The notes beneath the pieces are model-generated. The model saw only the letters and a program-made list of their open reading frames with translations, was not told where the DNA came from and did not search any database. From Hyphomicrobium zavarzinii ATCC 27496 (GTDB taxonomy: Bacteria; Pseudomonadota; Alphaproteobacteria; Rhizobiales; Hyphomicrobiaceae): 64,000 bases of DNA. Below are positions 37,240-46,862 of this stretch, one piece after another. Positions within the stretch are counted from its first letter, which is position 1. Every line of letters begins with the position of its first letter. The position numbers were made by a program, and so were the translations under genes. The stretch lies in contig NZ_KB911257.1 of NCBI RefSeq assembly GCF_000383415.1, positions 100,558 to 164,557 of the forward strand. Direction: 5' to 3'.

Positions 37240-37599
37240 ATGCGCACCTATCTCATCTCTTACGATCTCGCGAAGCCGCACCTCATCAAGCACGTCGTCG
37301 CTCAGGCCATCATGGCTGCCGGTCATAGCTGGGCGCGCCCGCTGGAGCAGACCTGGTACGTGCGCACGGAGGAGAGCGAGGAGGCGATCGAGGCCAAGCT
37401 GATGCGCATTCTCGATTCCGATGACGGGCTGCTCATCCAGCGCGTGAAGGATGAGGCGGTTCTGACCAACACCTCGGTTCGCTGGTTCAAGCAGCGCCAT
37501 GCGGGCGTCGAGACCGGCGGCGATACCAACATCATCGCCTTCCCGCTGGCCAAGGCCGGCACGGACGAGCCCGAGCTGCCGTTCGCCGAGGCTTGCTGA
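37240..37599 (+). CDS. Cas2/VapD-like ferredoxin-fold small protein, orphan
   Basis: 119 aa. Starts MRTYLISYDL, a first strand with the Asp found in Cas2-, VapD- and SinR-like proteins, then helix LIKHVVAQAIMAAGHSW, strand QTWYVRT, helix and DDGLLIQRV. The pattern is a ferredoxin-like fold of Cas2 size, but no cas1, CRISPR array or toxin-antitoxin partner is nearby. ATG 37240 is preceded by GGAGAGCCCC. A very strong terminator follows 70 bases beyond the stop. It could be a nuclease or a nucleic-acid-binding regulator. Confidence 0.5.
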   Translation: MRTYLISYDLAKPHLIKHVVAQAIMAAGHSWARPLEQTWYVRTEESEEAIEAKLMRILDSDDGLLIQRVKDEAVLTNTSVRWFKQRHAGVETGGDTNIIAFPLAKAGTDEPELPFAEAC

Positions 37600-37669
37600 T
37601 CGCCTGGCGATCATTGCGATTTTCGAGTGGCCGGAGCGTTCCCCATCACCCCGCCCCGTCACTCTCAGA

Positions 37670-37695
37670 GGGAGGCTTTCGAGCCTCCCTTTTTT
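37670..37695 (+). terminator. strong rho-independent terminator
   Basis: GGGAGGCT (37670-37677) and AGCCTCCC (37682-37689) form a perfect 8-bp stem closed by a TTCG tetraloop, followed by six T. It ends the transcript of the Cas2-like gene and stands before convergent pyrE. Confidence 0.9.
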
Positions 37696-37731
37696 ATTGG
37701 CCGAATGAGACGTGGGGCGTCGCGGCGACGG

Positions 37732-38289
37732 CTATGCCTTCAGGAACTCGCTGGCCTTGAACAGCGAGGCAAAGGGGATGCCCGCGTCCGCGTAGAGCTT
37801 CTCGGCGTTCTCCTCACGGTCGAGGATCGAGATGACGAGCACGATGGTGGCGCCGGCCGCGGTAAGTGCTTCGACCGCCTTCATGGCCGAGCCGCCGGTG
37901 GTCGTCACGTCCTCGACGATAACGACGCGCTTGCCTTTGACGTCCGAAAGCCCTTCCACCAGCTTCTTGGTGCCGTGGTCCTTCACGGTCTTGCGCACGA
38001 AGAAGCCGGGTAGGGGACGGCCCGCGCGGCGGCTCGCGATCGAGATCGGCGTGATGAGCGGCACGGCACCCATTTCGAGGCCGCCCACGATGTCGCCGTC
38101 GACAGACGCGATGCGTGCGTACAGCAGTTCAGCCAGAAGCTCCGCGCCCTCGGGATCGAACATCGAGGGCTTCATGTCGAAGTAGTGGTCACTCTCCTTG
38201 CCGGAGGCGAGCACGACATGGCCGCGCACGAACGATTTCGATTTGATGATGTCGAAGAGGCGGGCGCGAGCGTCGGCGGCGTTTGTCAT
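37732..38289 (-). CDS. pyrE: orotate phosphoribosyltransferase
   Basis: 185 aa. PRPP-binding motif VVIVEDVTTTGGSA, the flexible-loop Lys/Arg segment RKTVKDHGTKK and ASGKESDHYFDMK near the N-terminus. Makes orotidine monophosphate in pyrimidine synthesis. ATG 38289 fits the family start. Same strand as hisH, 105 bases downstream of it. Confidence 0.95.
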   Translation of the reverse strand: MTNAADARARLFDIIKSKSFVRGHVVLASGKESDHYFDMKPSMFDPEGAELLAELLYARIASVDGDIVGGLEMGAVPLITPISIASRRAGRPLPGFFVRKTVKDHGTKKLVEGLSDVKGKRVVIVEDVTTTGGSAMKAVEALTAAGATIVLVISILDREENAEKLYADAGIPFASLFKASEFLKA

Positions 38290-38394
38290 GGTCGGGCAAT
38301 CCGTGTTGGCTTCGGGTTGCTCATAAACGGCGCAGCGGGCCACGTCCATCCGGCGTTTTCCCCTCTGCCCCCGCTCACGGACGGGGAGACAGGT

Positions 38395-39048
38395 TCAGGG
38401 TGCCCACTTGAGGAAGTTGCCGATGAGAGAGAGGCCGAGGGTCTGGCTCTTCTCGGGGTGGAACTGGGTTCCGGCCACGTTGTCCTTGGCGATCAGCGCC
38501 GTGACCGGTCCGCCGTAGTCCGTCCGCGCCACCACGACCGCGGGATCGCGCGGGACGAAGTGGTAGGAGTGCACGAAATAGGCGTGGAGCCCATCCGGCC
38601 CAGTGGGGATGCCGGCGAGCAGCGCGTGGGGCGCGGGAACGTCGAGCGTGTTCCAGCCCATGTGCGGAATCTTGAGTGCCGGATCGTTGGGCTCTATGGC
38701 ACGCACCTCGCCTTCGATCCAGCCAAGCCCATCCGTCACCTCGAACTCGAGACCGCGCGAAGCCAGGAGCTGCATGCCGACGCAGATGCCGAGGAAGGGG
38801 CGCCCCTTCTCGTGCACGGTGCTCTCGAGCGCATCCCGCATTCCCGGAACCGCTTCGAGACCGCGTTTGCAGTCGGCGAAAGCGCCGACACCGGGCAGAA
38901 CGACGCGATCGGCGGTCCCCACGTCGTCGGCCTTGGCGCTGACGATGATCTCGGCATTGGCGCCGGTTTCACGGGCGGCACGCTCGAAGGCCTTGGCCGC
39001 CGAGTGGAGATTTCCGGACCCGTAATCGATGATGACGACGCGCTGCAT
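38395..39048 (-). CDS. hisH: imidazole glycerol phosphate synthase glutamine amidotransferase subunit
   Basis: 217 aa class I glutamine amidotransferase. [11 protein letters not shown] start, nucleophile Cys in GICVGMQLL and the His/Glu pair in TQFHPEKSQ. Supplies ammonia to HisF. Starts two bases after the DUF2628 stop, so hisB-DUF2628-hisH form one unit. Confidence 0.96.
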   Translation of the reverse strand: MQRVVIIDYGSGNLHSAAKAFERAARETGANAEIIVSAKADDVGTADRVVLPGVGAFADCKRGLEAVPGMRDALESTVHEKGRPFLGICVGMQLLASRGLEFEVTDGLGWIEGEVRAIEPNDPALKIPHMGWNTLDVPAPHALLAGIPTGPDGLHAYFVHSYHFVPRDPAVVVARTDYGGPVTALIAKDNVAGTQFHPEKSQTLGLSLIGNFLKWAP

Positions 39049-39050
39049 GA

Positions 39051-39599
39051 TCAGGCTTTGGTGGCGTATCTGGTGCGGAGGGATTGAGAGAAGCCGCGCA
39101 GCGCGTTTTCCATGCGCGAGACGGTATCGTGCCCGGGATCGGGATTGCCGGAAGAGCCCGGCGTTTCGACGGGGATGGAGGGCAGCCAGGCTTCGAAGAA
39201 GCGGCGCTCGGCTTCATCAGGTCCGCGGCCGCTCACGGTCGCGATTTCCTGCCAGCCCGCGCGGCCAAGCGACCAGCGCTTGATCTCGCTCGCCTCGAAG
39301 CCGGTGAGCACGTTCAAGATCAGGAACGTCCAGACGATCCAATCCGTCTTTGCGCCCGCGAGATTGAGGATGGCGATCGCGAGGATGGCGGCGCCCGCAT
39401 AGGCGGCAAGGGCCAGCCATTCGCCGCGAACGATCAGGTAGACCGGCGAGAACAAGGCCGCGCGCCAGGAGAAGCCGTCTCTGACGAAGAGAAGGCGCTC
39501 GGCTCGCGCGAGCCGGGTGCCGCTTGCATGCGGCGGTTCATGCACCGTGAAGGCTGCCACGCCTGCTCCGCTGATCATACGCCACAGCGACCCGAGCAT
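39051..39599 (-). CDS. DUF2628 domain membrane protein
   Basis: 182 aa. [19 protein letters not shown] is the DUF2628 signature; two to three transmembrane spans between residues 45 and 100, then a C-terminal soluble tail. Function unknown. The start overlaps the hisB stop as TGATG, and it is fixed between hisB and hisH in many Hyphomicrobiales, so it may simply ride the operon. Confidence 0.82.
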   Translation of the reverse strand: MLGSLWRMISGAGVAAFTVHEPPHASGTRLARAERLLFVRDGFSWRAALFSPVYLIVRGEWLALAAYAGAAILAIAILNLAGAKTDWIVWTFLILNVLTGFEASEIKRWSLGRAGWQEIATVSGRGPDEAERRFFEAWLPSIPVETPGSSGNPDPGHDTVSRMENALRGFSQSLRTRYATKA

Positions 39600-40192
39600 C
39601 AGGCCAGCATTCCTTTCGTAGAGGGAACCCGGCCCACCTGCCGCGGATCGAGCGCGACGGCCCCGCGGAGCGCGCGCGCCAGTCCCTTATAGCAGGTCTC
39701 GGCGATGTGGTGGTTGTTCTCGCCGTAGAGCGTTTCGATGTGGAGCGTGATGCCGGCATTCTGCGCAAATGCTTGAAACCACTCGCGGAAAAGCTCCGTG
39801 TCGAACTCGCCGATCTTGGGCTGGGAGAAGGCGACCTTCCAGATGAGGTAGGGCCGGCCGGACACGTCGACGGCGACGCGCGTCAGCGTCTCGTCCATCG
39901 GCAGATGCACGTCAGCGTAGCGCGTGATGCCCTGCTTGTCGCCGAGCGCCTTCGCGACAGCCTGCCCCAGCACGATGCCGACATCCTCTGTCGTGTGATG
40001 GAAATCGATGTGGAGGTCGCCCTTGGCTTCGAGCTTGATATCGATGAGCGCATGCCGGGCCAGCTGCTCCAGCATGTGGTCCAGGAAGCCGACACCGGTC
40101 GAGATATCGAACGCGCCGGTGCCGTCGAGATCGACCGTTGCGGTGATCTGCGTTTCCTTGGTCTTGCGAGCGATAGTGGCTTGCCGCTTCAC
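39599..40192 (-). CDS. hisB: imidazoleglycerol-phosphate dehydratase
   Basis: 197 aa. Contains the [13 protein letters not shown] and [10 protein letters not shown] His-rich metal motifs and the second copy, GENNHHIAE. Dehydrates IGP to imidazole-acetol phosphate. Monofunctional (no N-terminal phosphatase). Divergent from hslV across a 142-base shared control region. Confidence 0.97.
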   Translation of the reverse strand: MKRQATIARKTKETQITATVDLDGTGAFDISTGVGFLDHMLEQLARHALIDIKLEAKGDLHIDFHHTTEDVGIVLGQAVAKALGDKQGITRYADVHLPMDETLTRVAVDVSGRPYLIWKVAFSQPKIGEFDTELFREWFQAFAQNAGITLHIETLYGENNHHIAETCYKGLARALRGAVALDPRQVGRVPSTKGMLA

Positions 40193-40334
40193 GGGAATTC
40201 CTCGATCGGGAGCGCGTCTGCGGCTCCCCTTGTTGCCTTCAGGAACCCAAGCGTCTATCAGCTTCAGGGGTCCCGTTCCAGTGCTGCCCGCAGCGCTTTC
40301 GGGGCCTCATCCTTCATCCGTGGCGTCAGGTTCC

Positions 40335-40904
40335 ATGTCTCAGACCCAGCTCAACTCCGCCGACAGCTCCTCCTGGCACGCGACCACCATCCTGACGGTT
40401 CGCAAGGGCGGCCGGGTGGTGATCGCCGGCGACGGTCAGGTAAGCCTCGGCGCGACCATCATCAAGGCCAATGCCCGCAAGGTGCGCCAGCTCGGTAAAG
40501 GCGGCGTTATTGCCGGATTTGCGGGTGCAACCGCCGATGCGTTCACCTTGTTCGAGCGGCTCGAAGCCAAGCTCGAGCAATATCCCGGGCAGCTCATGCG
40601 CGCGGCCGTGGAACTGGCCAAGGACTGGCGGACGGACCGCTTCCTGCGCAGGCTCGAAGCGATGATGATCGTCGCGGATCGCGACGTTACGCTGGTGCTG
40701 ACCGGAACCGGCGACGTGCTGGAGCCCGAGCATCACGTCATGGGCATCGGATCGGGCGGCATGTACGCTCTCGCGGCGGCCCGCGCGCTGCTCGACCAGC
40801 CGCTCGATGCGGAGACCATCGCACGGCGCGCCATGGCGATCGCGGGCGAGATCTGCGTCTACACCAACTCGAACCTCGTGGTCGAAAGCCTGGATTCGAA
40901 ATGA
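40335..40904 (+). CDS. hslV: ATP-dependent protease subunit HslV (peptidase)
   Basis: 189 aa. Threonine protease with [10 protein letters not shown]. The catalytic N-terminal Thr is residue 17, so the first 16 residues form a propeptide that must be removed, as known in some alphaproteobacteria. [11 protein letters not shown] and [16 protein letters not shown] follow. ATG 40335 is preceded by no strong Shine-Dalgarno. Forms a double ring capped by HslU, encoded 1.4 kb downstream. Its stop overlaps the next ATG (ATGA). Confidence 0.96.
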   Translation: MSQTQLNSADSSSWHATTILTVRKGGRVVIAGDGQVSLGATIIKANARKVRQLGKGGVIAGFAGATADAFTLFERLEAKLEQYPGQLMRAAVELAKDWRTDRFLRRLEAMMIVADRDVTLVLTGTGDVLEPEHHVMGIGSGGMYALAAARALLDQPLDAETIARRAMAIAGEICVYTNSNLVVESLDSK

Positions 40905-41950
40905 TACGCGACGAGGATATCGAGGCTGCCGTCGCGCAAGGCATCATCGACGCTGCCCAGGCCCGAAGCCTTCGCGATCTTGCGCGGAGCCGCGCACAGC
41001 GGGCGCCAGAGCCCGCAGAGCCGGGCGCCGATCCCGACGACGAGAAATTCCGCCTGATCGGCGGCTTCAACGACGTCTTCGTCTCTATCGGCGTGCTGCT
41101 TCTGGTGGGCGCGCTGTTCGGGCTCGCGAGCCAGGTCGGATTTCCCGGCGGCTTCGCCATCGTGGCGCTGGTCGCAGCTTGGGGGCTTTCCGAATTCTTC
41201 TCGCGCCGGATGCGCCTCGCACTGCCTTCTATCGTTCTGGCCCTGATGTTTACTGGCGCCGGGGCATTCGTCGGCGGCACGTTCGGCGGAGGATTGTTCG
41301 GCGGCGAGCCTTCGCTTCTGTTCTCCGGCATCGGCGCATCGCTCGCGGCAATCGTGCACGAGCGGCGGTTCGGCGTTCCGATCGATTGGGCGATCGCGGC
41401 CTCGGGCGTCGTCTGCACGCTCTCGGCCGCACTCTCGCTCGCGGCTCCAGACTGGACGCGCGACAACTATGGCCTCCTGGTCGCTGTGCTGGGGCTTCTC
41501 GTGTTCGCCATCGCCGTGCGCGTCGATGCGAGCGACCCCATGCGGCGCACGCGGCGCTCCGACATCGCCTTCTGGCTGCATATGCTCGCCGCTCCCATGA
41601 TCGTGCACGCCGCCGTGCCGTTGATCGCCGGCGACATGGGCAACATCAACGGCGCGCAATCCTTGGCGGTCCTCGCCGTATTCGCGCTGCTCGGCATCGT
41701 CGCGCTCATCATCGACCGGCGCGCGCTCCTGATCTCGGGACTCGCTTATGCCGGTATCGCTATCGGTTATCTGGTGTCGCAAAACATCGCCGAGGACATG
41801 GGGCTTTCGCTCACGCTACTCGGCCTCGCAGTGCTCGTGCTCGGGCTGTCGGCGGGCTGGCGGTCGCTGCGGCGCACTCTGTTGCCGCTGCTGCCGCTCG
41901 GCCCTCTCGTCCAATACGTGCCACCGACCCATGTGACGGATGCGCGATGA
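40901..41950 (+). CDS. polytopic membrane protein (DUF2157-like)
   Basis: 349 aa: about 60 soluble residues ([21 protein letters not shown]...), then roughly ten hydrophobic spans. The N-terminal AxxxGxI/L...AxxL helix resembles the domain found before DUF2157-type membrane regions, but I am not certain of the family. ATGA overlap with hslV implies translational coupling. Function unknown. Confidence 0.6.
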   Translation: MIRDEDIEAAVAQGIIDAAQARSLRDLARSRAQRAPEPAEPGADPDDEKFRLIGGFNDVFVSIGVLLLVGALFGLASQVGFPGGFAIVALVAAWGLSEFFSRRMRLALPSIVLALMFTGAGAFVGGTFGGGLFGGEPSLLFSGIGASLAAIVHERRFGVPIDWAIAASGVVCTLSAALSLAAPDWTRDNYGLLVAVLGLLVFAIAVRVDASDPMRRTRRSDIAFWLHMLAAPMIVHAAVPLIAGDMGNINGAQSLAVLAVFALLGIVALIIDRRALLISGLAYAGIAIGYLVSQNIAEDMGLSLTLLGLAVLVLGLSAGWRSLRRTLLPLLPLGPLVQYVPPTHVTDAR

Positions 41951-41999
41951 TCACCCTGTCCCCCTACCGGGGATCTGACGTCTCTTTCGGAGCTCACTC

Positions 42000-42317
42000 A
42001 TGGGTTGGATCTACCTGATGCTCGCCGGTGCGTTCGAGATCGCATTCACGACGGCCATGCGCTTCACGGAAGGCTTCACCAAGCCGTTCGCCACCCTTCT
42101 CGTGCTCGCGCTCGCCGTGGTCAGCATCTTCTTCGTCACCAAAGCTTCGGAAAGCATCCCGCTCGGCACCGCCTATGCGGCATGGGGCGGGATCGGCGCG
42201 CTCGGCACGGTCGTTGTCGGCATTTTCTTCTTCAACGAGCCGGTGACGCTTTGGCGCATGGTTTTTCTATCTCTGCTCATCATGTCCATCATCGGGCTCA
42301 AGCTCGTCACCGATTAG
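42000..42317 (+). CDS. SMR family transporter, SugE/Gdx-like
   Basis: 105 aa, four spans, with Glu13 in the first ([10 protein letters not shown]) and the [12 protein letters not shown] motif typical of the SugE/Gdx guanidinium-exporter branch rather than EmrE. Ends [12 protein letters not shown] 42000 follows GGAGCTCACTC. Gdx proteins usually pair or dimerise antiparallel; only one gene here, so a dual-topology homodimer is likely. No guanidine riboswitch recognised upstream. Sits between hslV and hslU. Confidence 0.85.
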   Translation: MGWIYLMLAGAFEIAFTTAMRFTEGFTKPFATLLVLALAVVSIFFVTKASESIPLGTAYAAWGGIGALGTVVVGIFFFNEPVTLWRMVFLSLLIMSIIGLKLVTD

Positions 42318-42327
42318 GCAATTCCCC

Positions 42328-43641
42328 ATGACCACGTTCTCTCCTCGCGAAATCGTCTCCGAGCTCGACCGCTACATCGTGGGCCAGGGAGACGCAAAGC
42401 GCGCCGTTGCGATCGCCCTCAGAAACCGCTGGCGGCGCCAGCAGATCGAGGGGCCGCTGAAAGACGAGGTGCTGCCCAAGAACATTCTGATGATCGGCCC
42501 GACGGGCGTCGGCAAGACCGAGATCGCCCGCCGCCTGGCCAAGCTCGCCGGAGCGCCCTTCCTCAAGGTGGAGGCCACGAAGTTCACCGAGGTGGGCTAC
42601 GTCGGCCGCGACGTCGACAGCATCATCCGCGACCTGGTGGAAGTGGGCCTTTCGCTCGTGCGCGAAGCCAAGCGCAAGGAGGTGCGCGCGCAGGCCGAGA
42701 AGAACGCCGAGGAGCGCGTGCTGGATGCGCTGGTCGGCCCCACGGCCTCGCCGACGACGCGGGAGTCGTTCCGCAAGCGGCTGCGCGCCAACGAGCTCAA
42801 CGACAAGATCATCGAGGTCCAGGTGGCCGAATCCGCCGCCGGGCTGCCGATGCTCGATATCCCCGGCATGCCGGGCGCCTCCATGGGCGCCATAAACCTC
42901 GGCGACATGCTGGGCAAGATGATGGGCGGACGCACGAAGCCGCGCCGCATCACCGTGAAGGACAGCCACACGCTGCTGATCGCGGAGGAGAGCGACAAGC
43001 TGATCGACAACGAGCAAATCACGAGCGAGGCGATCCGCGCCGTGGAGAACAACGGCATCGTGTTTCTCGACGAGATCGACAAGATCTGCTCGCGGGGCGA
43101 AACCGGGCGCTCGGGCGCGGAAGTCTCGCGCGAGGGCGTGCAGCGCGATCTCCTGCCCTTGATCGAAGGCACCAGCGTCTCGACCAAGTATGGGCCGGTG
43201 AAGACCGACCACGTGCTCTTCATCGCGTCCGGCGCATTCCATGTGGCGAAGCCGGCCGACCTGCTGCCGGAGCTGCAGGGCCGTCTGCCGATCCGTGTCG
43301 AGCTCAAGGCGCTCACGCGGGAGGATTTCCGCCGCATTCTCACGGAGCCGGAGGCGAGCCTCATCAAGCAGTACACCGCGCTGATGGCGACCGAAGGCCT
43401 CACGCTCACCTTCACCGAGGATGCGATCGACGCGCTCGCGGACACGGCGGTGCTCGTGAACTCCACGGTCGAGAACATCGGCGCGCGGCGGCTGCAGACC
43501 GTGATGGAACGGGTGCTCGACGAGATCTCGTTCGAGGCTTCGGACCGCAGCGGCGATACCGTTTCCATCGATGCCGCTTACGTCACGCAGCGTGTCGGAG
43601 AGCTCGCCAAGAACACCGATCTTTCGAAGTTCATTCTTTAG
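42328..43641 (+). CDS. hslU: ATP-dependent protease ATPase subunit HslU
   Basis: 437 aa AAA+ unfoldase. Walker [10 protein letters not shown], Walker [10 protein letters not shown], the GYVGRD pore loop, the intermediate I-domain (residues 110-230) and the C-terminal LSKFIL tail that docks into HslV. Starts ten bases after the SMR stop, so the four genes hslV, membrane protein, SMR and hslU form one transcription unit. Confidence 0.97.
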   Translation: MTTFSPREIVSELDRYIVGQGDAKRAVAIALRNRWRRQQIEGPLKDEVLPKNILMIGPTGVGKTEIARRLAKLAGAPFLKVEATKFTEVGYVGRDVDSIIRDLVEVGLSLVREAKRKEVRAQAEKNAEERVLDALVGPTASPTTRESFRKRLRANELNDKIIEVQVAESAAGLPMLDIPGMPGASMGAINLGDMLGKMMGGRTKPRRITVKDSHTLLIAEESDKLIDNEQITSEAIRAVENNGIVFLDEIDKICSRGETGRSGAEVSREGVQRDLLPLIEGTSVSTKYGPVKTDHVLFIASGAFHVAKPADLLPELQGRLPIRVELKALTREDFRRILTEPEASLIKQYTALMATEGLTLTFTEDAIDALADTAVLVNSTVENIGARRLQTVMERVLDEISFEASDRSGDTVSIDAAYVTQRVGELAKNTDLSKFIL

Positions 43642-43788
43642 ATCTCCGATGGCCGCATCGCGCTCTCGCCTTCCGACGTTGCGGGGCGCGATGCGAAAAT
43701 CGGGCAAAATTCCCGCGTCAGCTTCGCCTTCTCTCCTCCCCTCAGGTTCGAAAAATCTTGCCCCGTAAAACGCGCCGCATAAAAGTAA

Positions 43789-43809
43789 CGGTATAATAAA
43801 ACAATACCG
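43789..43809 (+). promoter_or_regulatory. perfect -10 box inside an inverted repeat
   Basis: A consensus TATAAT (43792-43797) lies 24 bases before the WD40 gene start. The inverted repeat CGGTAT-N9-ATACCG (43789-43794 / 43804-43809) overlaps it, so an operator-type site is possible. No good -35 element was seen 16-18 bases upstream. Confidence 0.45.
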
Positions 43810-43821
43810 GAGAGGCGCAGG

Positions 43822-44952
43822 ATGGCTCGATTTCAACGCGGAGGCGCCTTATGCGCGACCGCTCTTTCCTTGCTCTTGGCTTCTGCCGTGGGCATGGCTG
43901 TGGCTGAGGAGACGAAGCTCGTCTCCGTTCTCACCCTTTCCGATCATGATGCCGACGTCTGGTCGGCCACCTATAGTGCGGACGGAAGCCGCATCCTGAC
44001 CGCCTCCGCCGATCACACCGCGCGCGTGTGGGACGCCAAATCAGGAAAGGAGCTTTTGAAGCTCACAGGCCATACCGAAGCCGTGCGGCACGCGGCCTAC
44101 AACGCGGATTCGAGCCTGATCGTGACGGCCTCGCGCGATGCGACCGGGCGCTTGTGGGACGCAACCACCGGCAAGGAGATCGCGGTGCTCGGCGGTCACG
44201 AGCTGATGGTGGAGCACGCAGAGTTCAGCCCCGACAGCACCCGCATCGTGACCATTCCCCACGACAAGACCGCGAAGCTCTGGGACGGAAAGAGCGGCGC
44301 TGCGATCGCTGATCTCACCGGCCACGATGCTTATCTCACTTGGGGCGCGTTCAGCCCGGATTCGAGCCTTCTGATCACGACTTCAAGCGACGAGACCGCA
44401 CGCGTGTGGGACGCGAAGACGGGCAAGCTGCTGCACACTCTTTCAGGTCACACGGGCATGGTGAGCTATGCCGCGTTCAGCCCGGACGGAGGTCGCATCG
44501 TCACCGGCTCGACGGACAAGACAGCGAAGATCTGGGACAGCAAGACGGGTGCGCTGCTGCTCACGATAGCGGGCGGACACACGCGGGCCGTGCTGCGCGT
44601 TGCTTTCAGCCCGGACGGCAAGCACGTGATCACGGGCGCCGCCGACAAGCTGGCCAAGATCTGGGACGCCAATACGGGCGCTCTGCTCGTGACGCTGGAA
44701 GGCGGGCACAAGCGCATTCTCTCGGTCACCGCCTACAATCGCGACGGGCGGCTGGTTGTGACAGCGTCGCACGACAAGACGGCACGCGTCTGGGATGCGG
44801 CGACCGGGGCGCCGCTCGCGGTGCTGACGGAGCATACCAAGGAAGTCGATACGGCCGAGTTCAGCCCGGACGGACGGCAGCTTCTGACCAGCTCTTTCGA
44901 CGGCCTCGCGAAAGTGTGGAACCTGCCGGAGGCGGCAACGGCCGCTAAGTAG
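43822..44952 (+). CDS. secreted WD40-repeat protein
   Basis: 376 aa. Signal peptide of about 29 residues (cleavage after VAE), then eight WD repeats of about 41 residues each, ending RVWDAKSG, RLWDATTG, KLWDGKSG, RVWDAKTG, KIWDSKTG, KIWDANTG, RVWDAATG and KVWNLPE, with FSPD at the start of several blades. It should fold as a single beta-propeller in the periplasm. Function unknown; probable protein-interaction scaffold. ATG has a GGAGAGGCG Shine-Dalgarno. No gene partner is evident. Confidence 0.85.
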   Translation: MARFQRGGALCATALSLLLASAVGMAVAEETKLVSVLTLSDHDADVWSATYSADGSRILTASADHTARVWDAKSGKELLKLTGHTEAVRHAAYNADSSLIVTASRDATGRLWDATTGKEIAVLGGHELMVEHAEFSPDSTRIVTIPHDKTAKLWDGKSGAAIADLTGHDAYLTWGAFSPDSSLLITTSSDETARVWDAKTGKLLHTLSGHTGMVSYAAFSPDGGRIVTGSTDKTAKIWDSKTGALLLTIAGGHTRAVLRVAFSPDGKHVITGAADKLAKIWDANTGALLVTLEGGHKRILSVTAYNRDGRLVVTASHDKTARVWDAATGAPLAVLTEHTKEVDTAEFSPDGRQLLTSSFDGLAKVWNLPEAATAAK

Positions 44953-44977
44953 CGCGACACACCTCTCACACCCCCGG

Positions 44978-45004
44978 CCCGCAGTTCCTCAGGGAACTGG
45001 CGGG
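44978..45004 (+). terminator. stem-loop after the WD40 gene
   Basis: CCCG-CAGTTCC (44978-44988) pairs with GGAACTG-G-CGGG (44993-45004) with one bulged base. No T-run, so termination is likely weak. Confidence 0.35.
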
Positions 45005-45090
45005 CGCAGCGCACGCATGGCAGACATGGGGCTCGATCTTACTGCCACGCTCCATTCCGGATGCGCGGTTCCTGCCTGTCCGGATTTCTC

Positions 45091-45810
45091 ATGACCAACA
45101 TCATCGCGCTTCTCGGCGGCCTCTTCGGCGCTGCCATCGGATGGGTTCTCGCCGCCGTGCTCGCAAGTGTGCTCGGAGGCTACTACGGCGTTACCGATTT
45201 CGAAGGCGCGCGCGGCATGATCGCGGTGTTCACCTTCGGACCCATCGGCGGCCTGCTGGGTCTCATCATCGGCGTCTGGCTCGCGCTTCGGCTCAAAAGC
45301 GGCGCGAAAGTAACCGGCAAAGCGGTGGCTATCCGCCTGCCGATCGTACTGGCCGGCATCGCGGGGCTCGTCGCCGGAACGGTGGGCGTGCTCTACTGGT
45401 TCAGCCCCATTCTCAACCCGAGCGGGGCTTCTCCGCGTCTGGCGTTCGAGATCCGCCTGCCAGCCGGCGCATCGGTTCCCGAGCGCGGTCTCGATGTCTC
45501 GCTCTTCACCGAGAAGAATACGATGCCGGCGACGATGGACGCGGGTGTCGTGCGAAAGGACGGCGAGCGGCAGGTCATCGCGGGAACGGTGGAGCTCACC
45601 TACCGCTCGTCCTGGCGCATTCTGGAATTGAAGATGCCGGGCGTGCCGGAGCACATCTTTCTGATCAAAGTTGGCGCGCGGCCCGGCCACGATGCCGATT
45701 TCCGCGACTGGGAGCACGTGTCGAACGTCGGCAACGAAACCAACCGGCCGCGCCTCGCAACGGCGGACGACGCCTACGACATCCGCTATCGCGTCATCTG
45801 GCCCGACTAG
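45091..45810 (+). CDS. hypothetical membrane-anchored protein
   Basis: 239 aa from ATG 45091, which starts MTNIIALLGGLFGAAIGW. Three hydrophobic spans in the first 110 residues, rich in Gly, then a soluble C-terminal beta-rich domain (FEIRLPAGASVPERGLDVSL). No family recognised. An in-frame ATG at 45061 would add ten residues. It overlaps the convergent LysR gene by 17 bases. Confidence 0.6.
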   Translation: MTNIIALLGGLFGAAIGWVLAAVLASVLGGYYGVTDFEGARGMIAVFTFGPIGGLLGLIIGVWLALRLKSGAKVTGKAVAIRLPIVLAGIAGLVAGTVGVLYWFSPILNPSGASPRLAFEIRLPAGASVPERGLDVSLFTEKNTMPATMDAGVVRKDGERQVIAGTVELTYRSSWRILELKMPGVPEHIFLIKVGARPGHDADFRDWEHVSNVGNETNRPRLATADDAYDIRYRVIWPD

Positions 45811-46756
45811 ACCTGGGTTTCGATGGCGCCTTCTCTACCGCGAGCGAGGATGCGATGCGCGCGACGGCGTCTGCGGTCTGCTCGATCTCGCCTTTCAGCC
45901 ATGTGCGGAACGCGGCCATTGCCTTGGTTTCCTTCCGCGCCGCATCGCGCACGAAGTAATACCCATACTTTCGCACCGCGATCGCGAACGGACGCACCAG
46001 CCGACCGCCTACGAGGGCGTCTCCCGCGATGATCTCGTCGGCGAGGGCAAAACCTTGCCCGGCTTCGGCGGCGGGTATGGTGAGATGCCCGTTCAACGTC
46101 GGGCCTTCGGGGGCGATACGATCGGCGAGCCCGGCTTCCTCCAGCCACTCCTTCCAATAGCGGCGCGATTCCTCCTGAAGCAGAAGGCTCGGCTGCAAGC
46201 TGGCGGGGGTGAGCGGCTTTCCGCCCCGAAGCATCGCGGGGCTGCAAACCGGTGTGATCCCGGTCTTGACGAGCAGGTCTGACGCCACATTGCGCCAGCT
46301 TCCCATGCCATACCGGATTCCGGCGTCCGCCTCATTGCGCGCGAAATCGGCCAGACGATCCGCCGAGTCCAGAACGAGGTCATATTCGGGATGAGCGGCC
46401 GTGAAGCGTCCCAGACGCGGCACGAGCCATAGCGCGGCGAACGATGGCTCGACGCTGACGACGAGCTGTTGCCGCCTGCGCCGGCGGCGCGCCGATATGC
46501 TGTCGGTCGCGCTGGAGATCAGGTCGAAGCTCCGCGTGATATCGGCAACGTAGCTCTTGCCGCGCTCTGTCAGCTCGACGCCGCGCCCGGTGCGAACGAA
46601 CAGCTTCGTTCCGAGCCAATCCTCCAGCTCGCGAATGTGACGGCTTATGGCGGCGTGCGAAACGTTGAGCTCGCCCGCGGCCGCCGTGAAGCTCACGTGA
46701 CGCGCAGCGGCCTCGAAAGCCTTCAAGGCGTTGAGGGAGGGCAGGCTTCGGCTCAT
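45794..46756 (-). CDS. LysR-type transcriptional regulator (GcvA-like)
   Basis: 320 aa. Winged helix-turn-helix at 5-65 (NALKAFEAAARHVSFTAAA...HAAISRHIRELE) and a C-terminal effector-binding domain with LVVSVEPSFAALWLVPRL. Similar in layout to GcvA-type regulators. The divergent neighbour is a 39-codon small gene whose promoter region it may control. Target unknown. Confidence 0.9.
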   Translation of the reverse strand: MSRSLPSLNALKAFEAAARHVSFTAAAGELNVSHAAISRHIRELEDWLGTKLFVRTGRGVELTERGKSYVADITRSFDLISSATDSISARRRRRRQQLVVSVEPSFAALWLVPRLGRFTAAHPEYDLVLDSADRLADFARNEADAGIRYGMGSWRNVASDLLVKTGITPVCSPAMLRGGKPLTPASLQPSLLLQEESRRYWKEWLEEAGLADRIAPEGPTLNGHLTIPAAEAGQGFALADEIIAGDALVGGRLVRPFAIAVRKYGYYFVRDAARKETKAMAAFRTWLKGEIEQTADAVARIASSLAVEKAPSKPRSSRAR

Positions 46757-46862
46757 GCCTTACGTGTAACAAAAACTTACATGTGGTGTAAAGCAACGGC
46801 GTTTGTCCGCTTCGGCCTGCAGCCTCACACTCCGCTCGACATCACAACGAATGGAGGGCGGC

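Noticed and set aside
37240-37599. A CRISPR-Cas locus around the Cas2-like gene
   Set aside because: No Cas1, no other cas gene and no direct-repeat array within the window.
40229-40260. Heat-shock (RpoH) promoter before hslV
   Set aside because: CTTG and CTATCA are 22 bases apart, too far for the usual 17-18 spacing.
41951-41999. Guanidine riboswitch before the SugE-like gene
   Set aside because: No pair of hairpins with ACGR loops; only a short CCCC/GGGG pairing.
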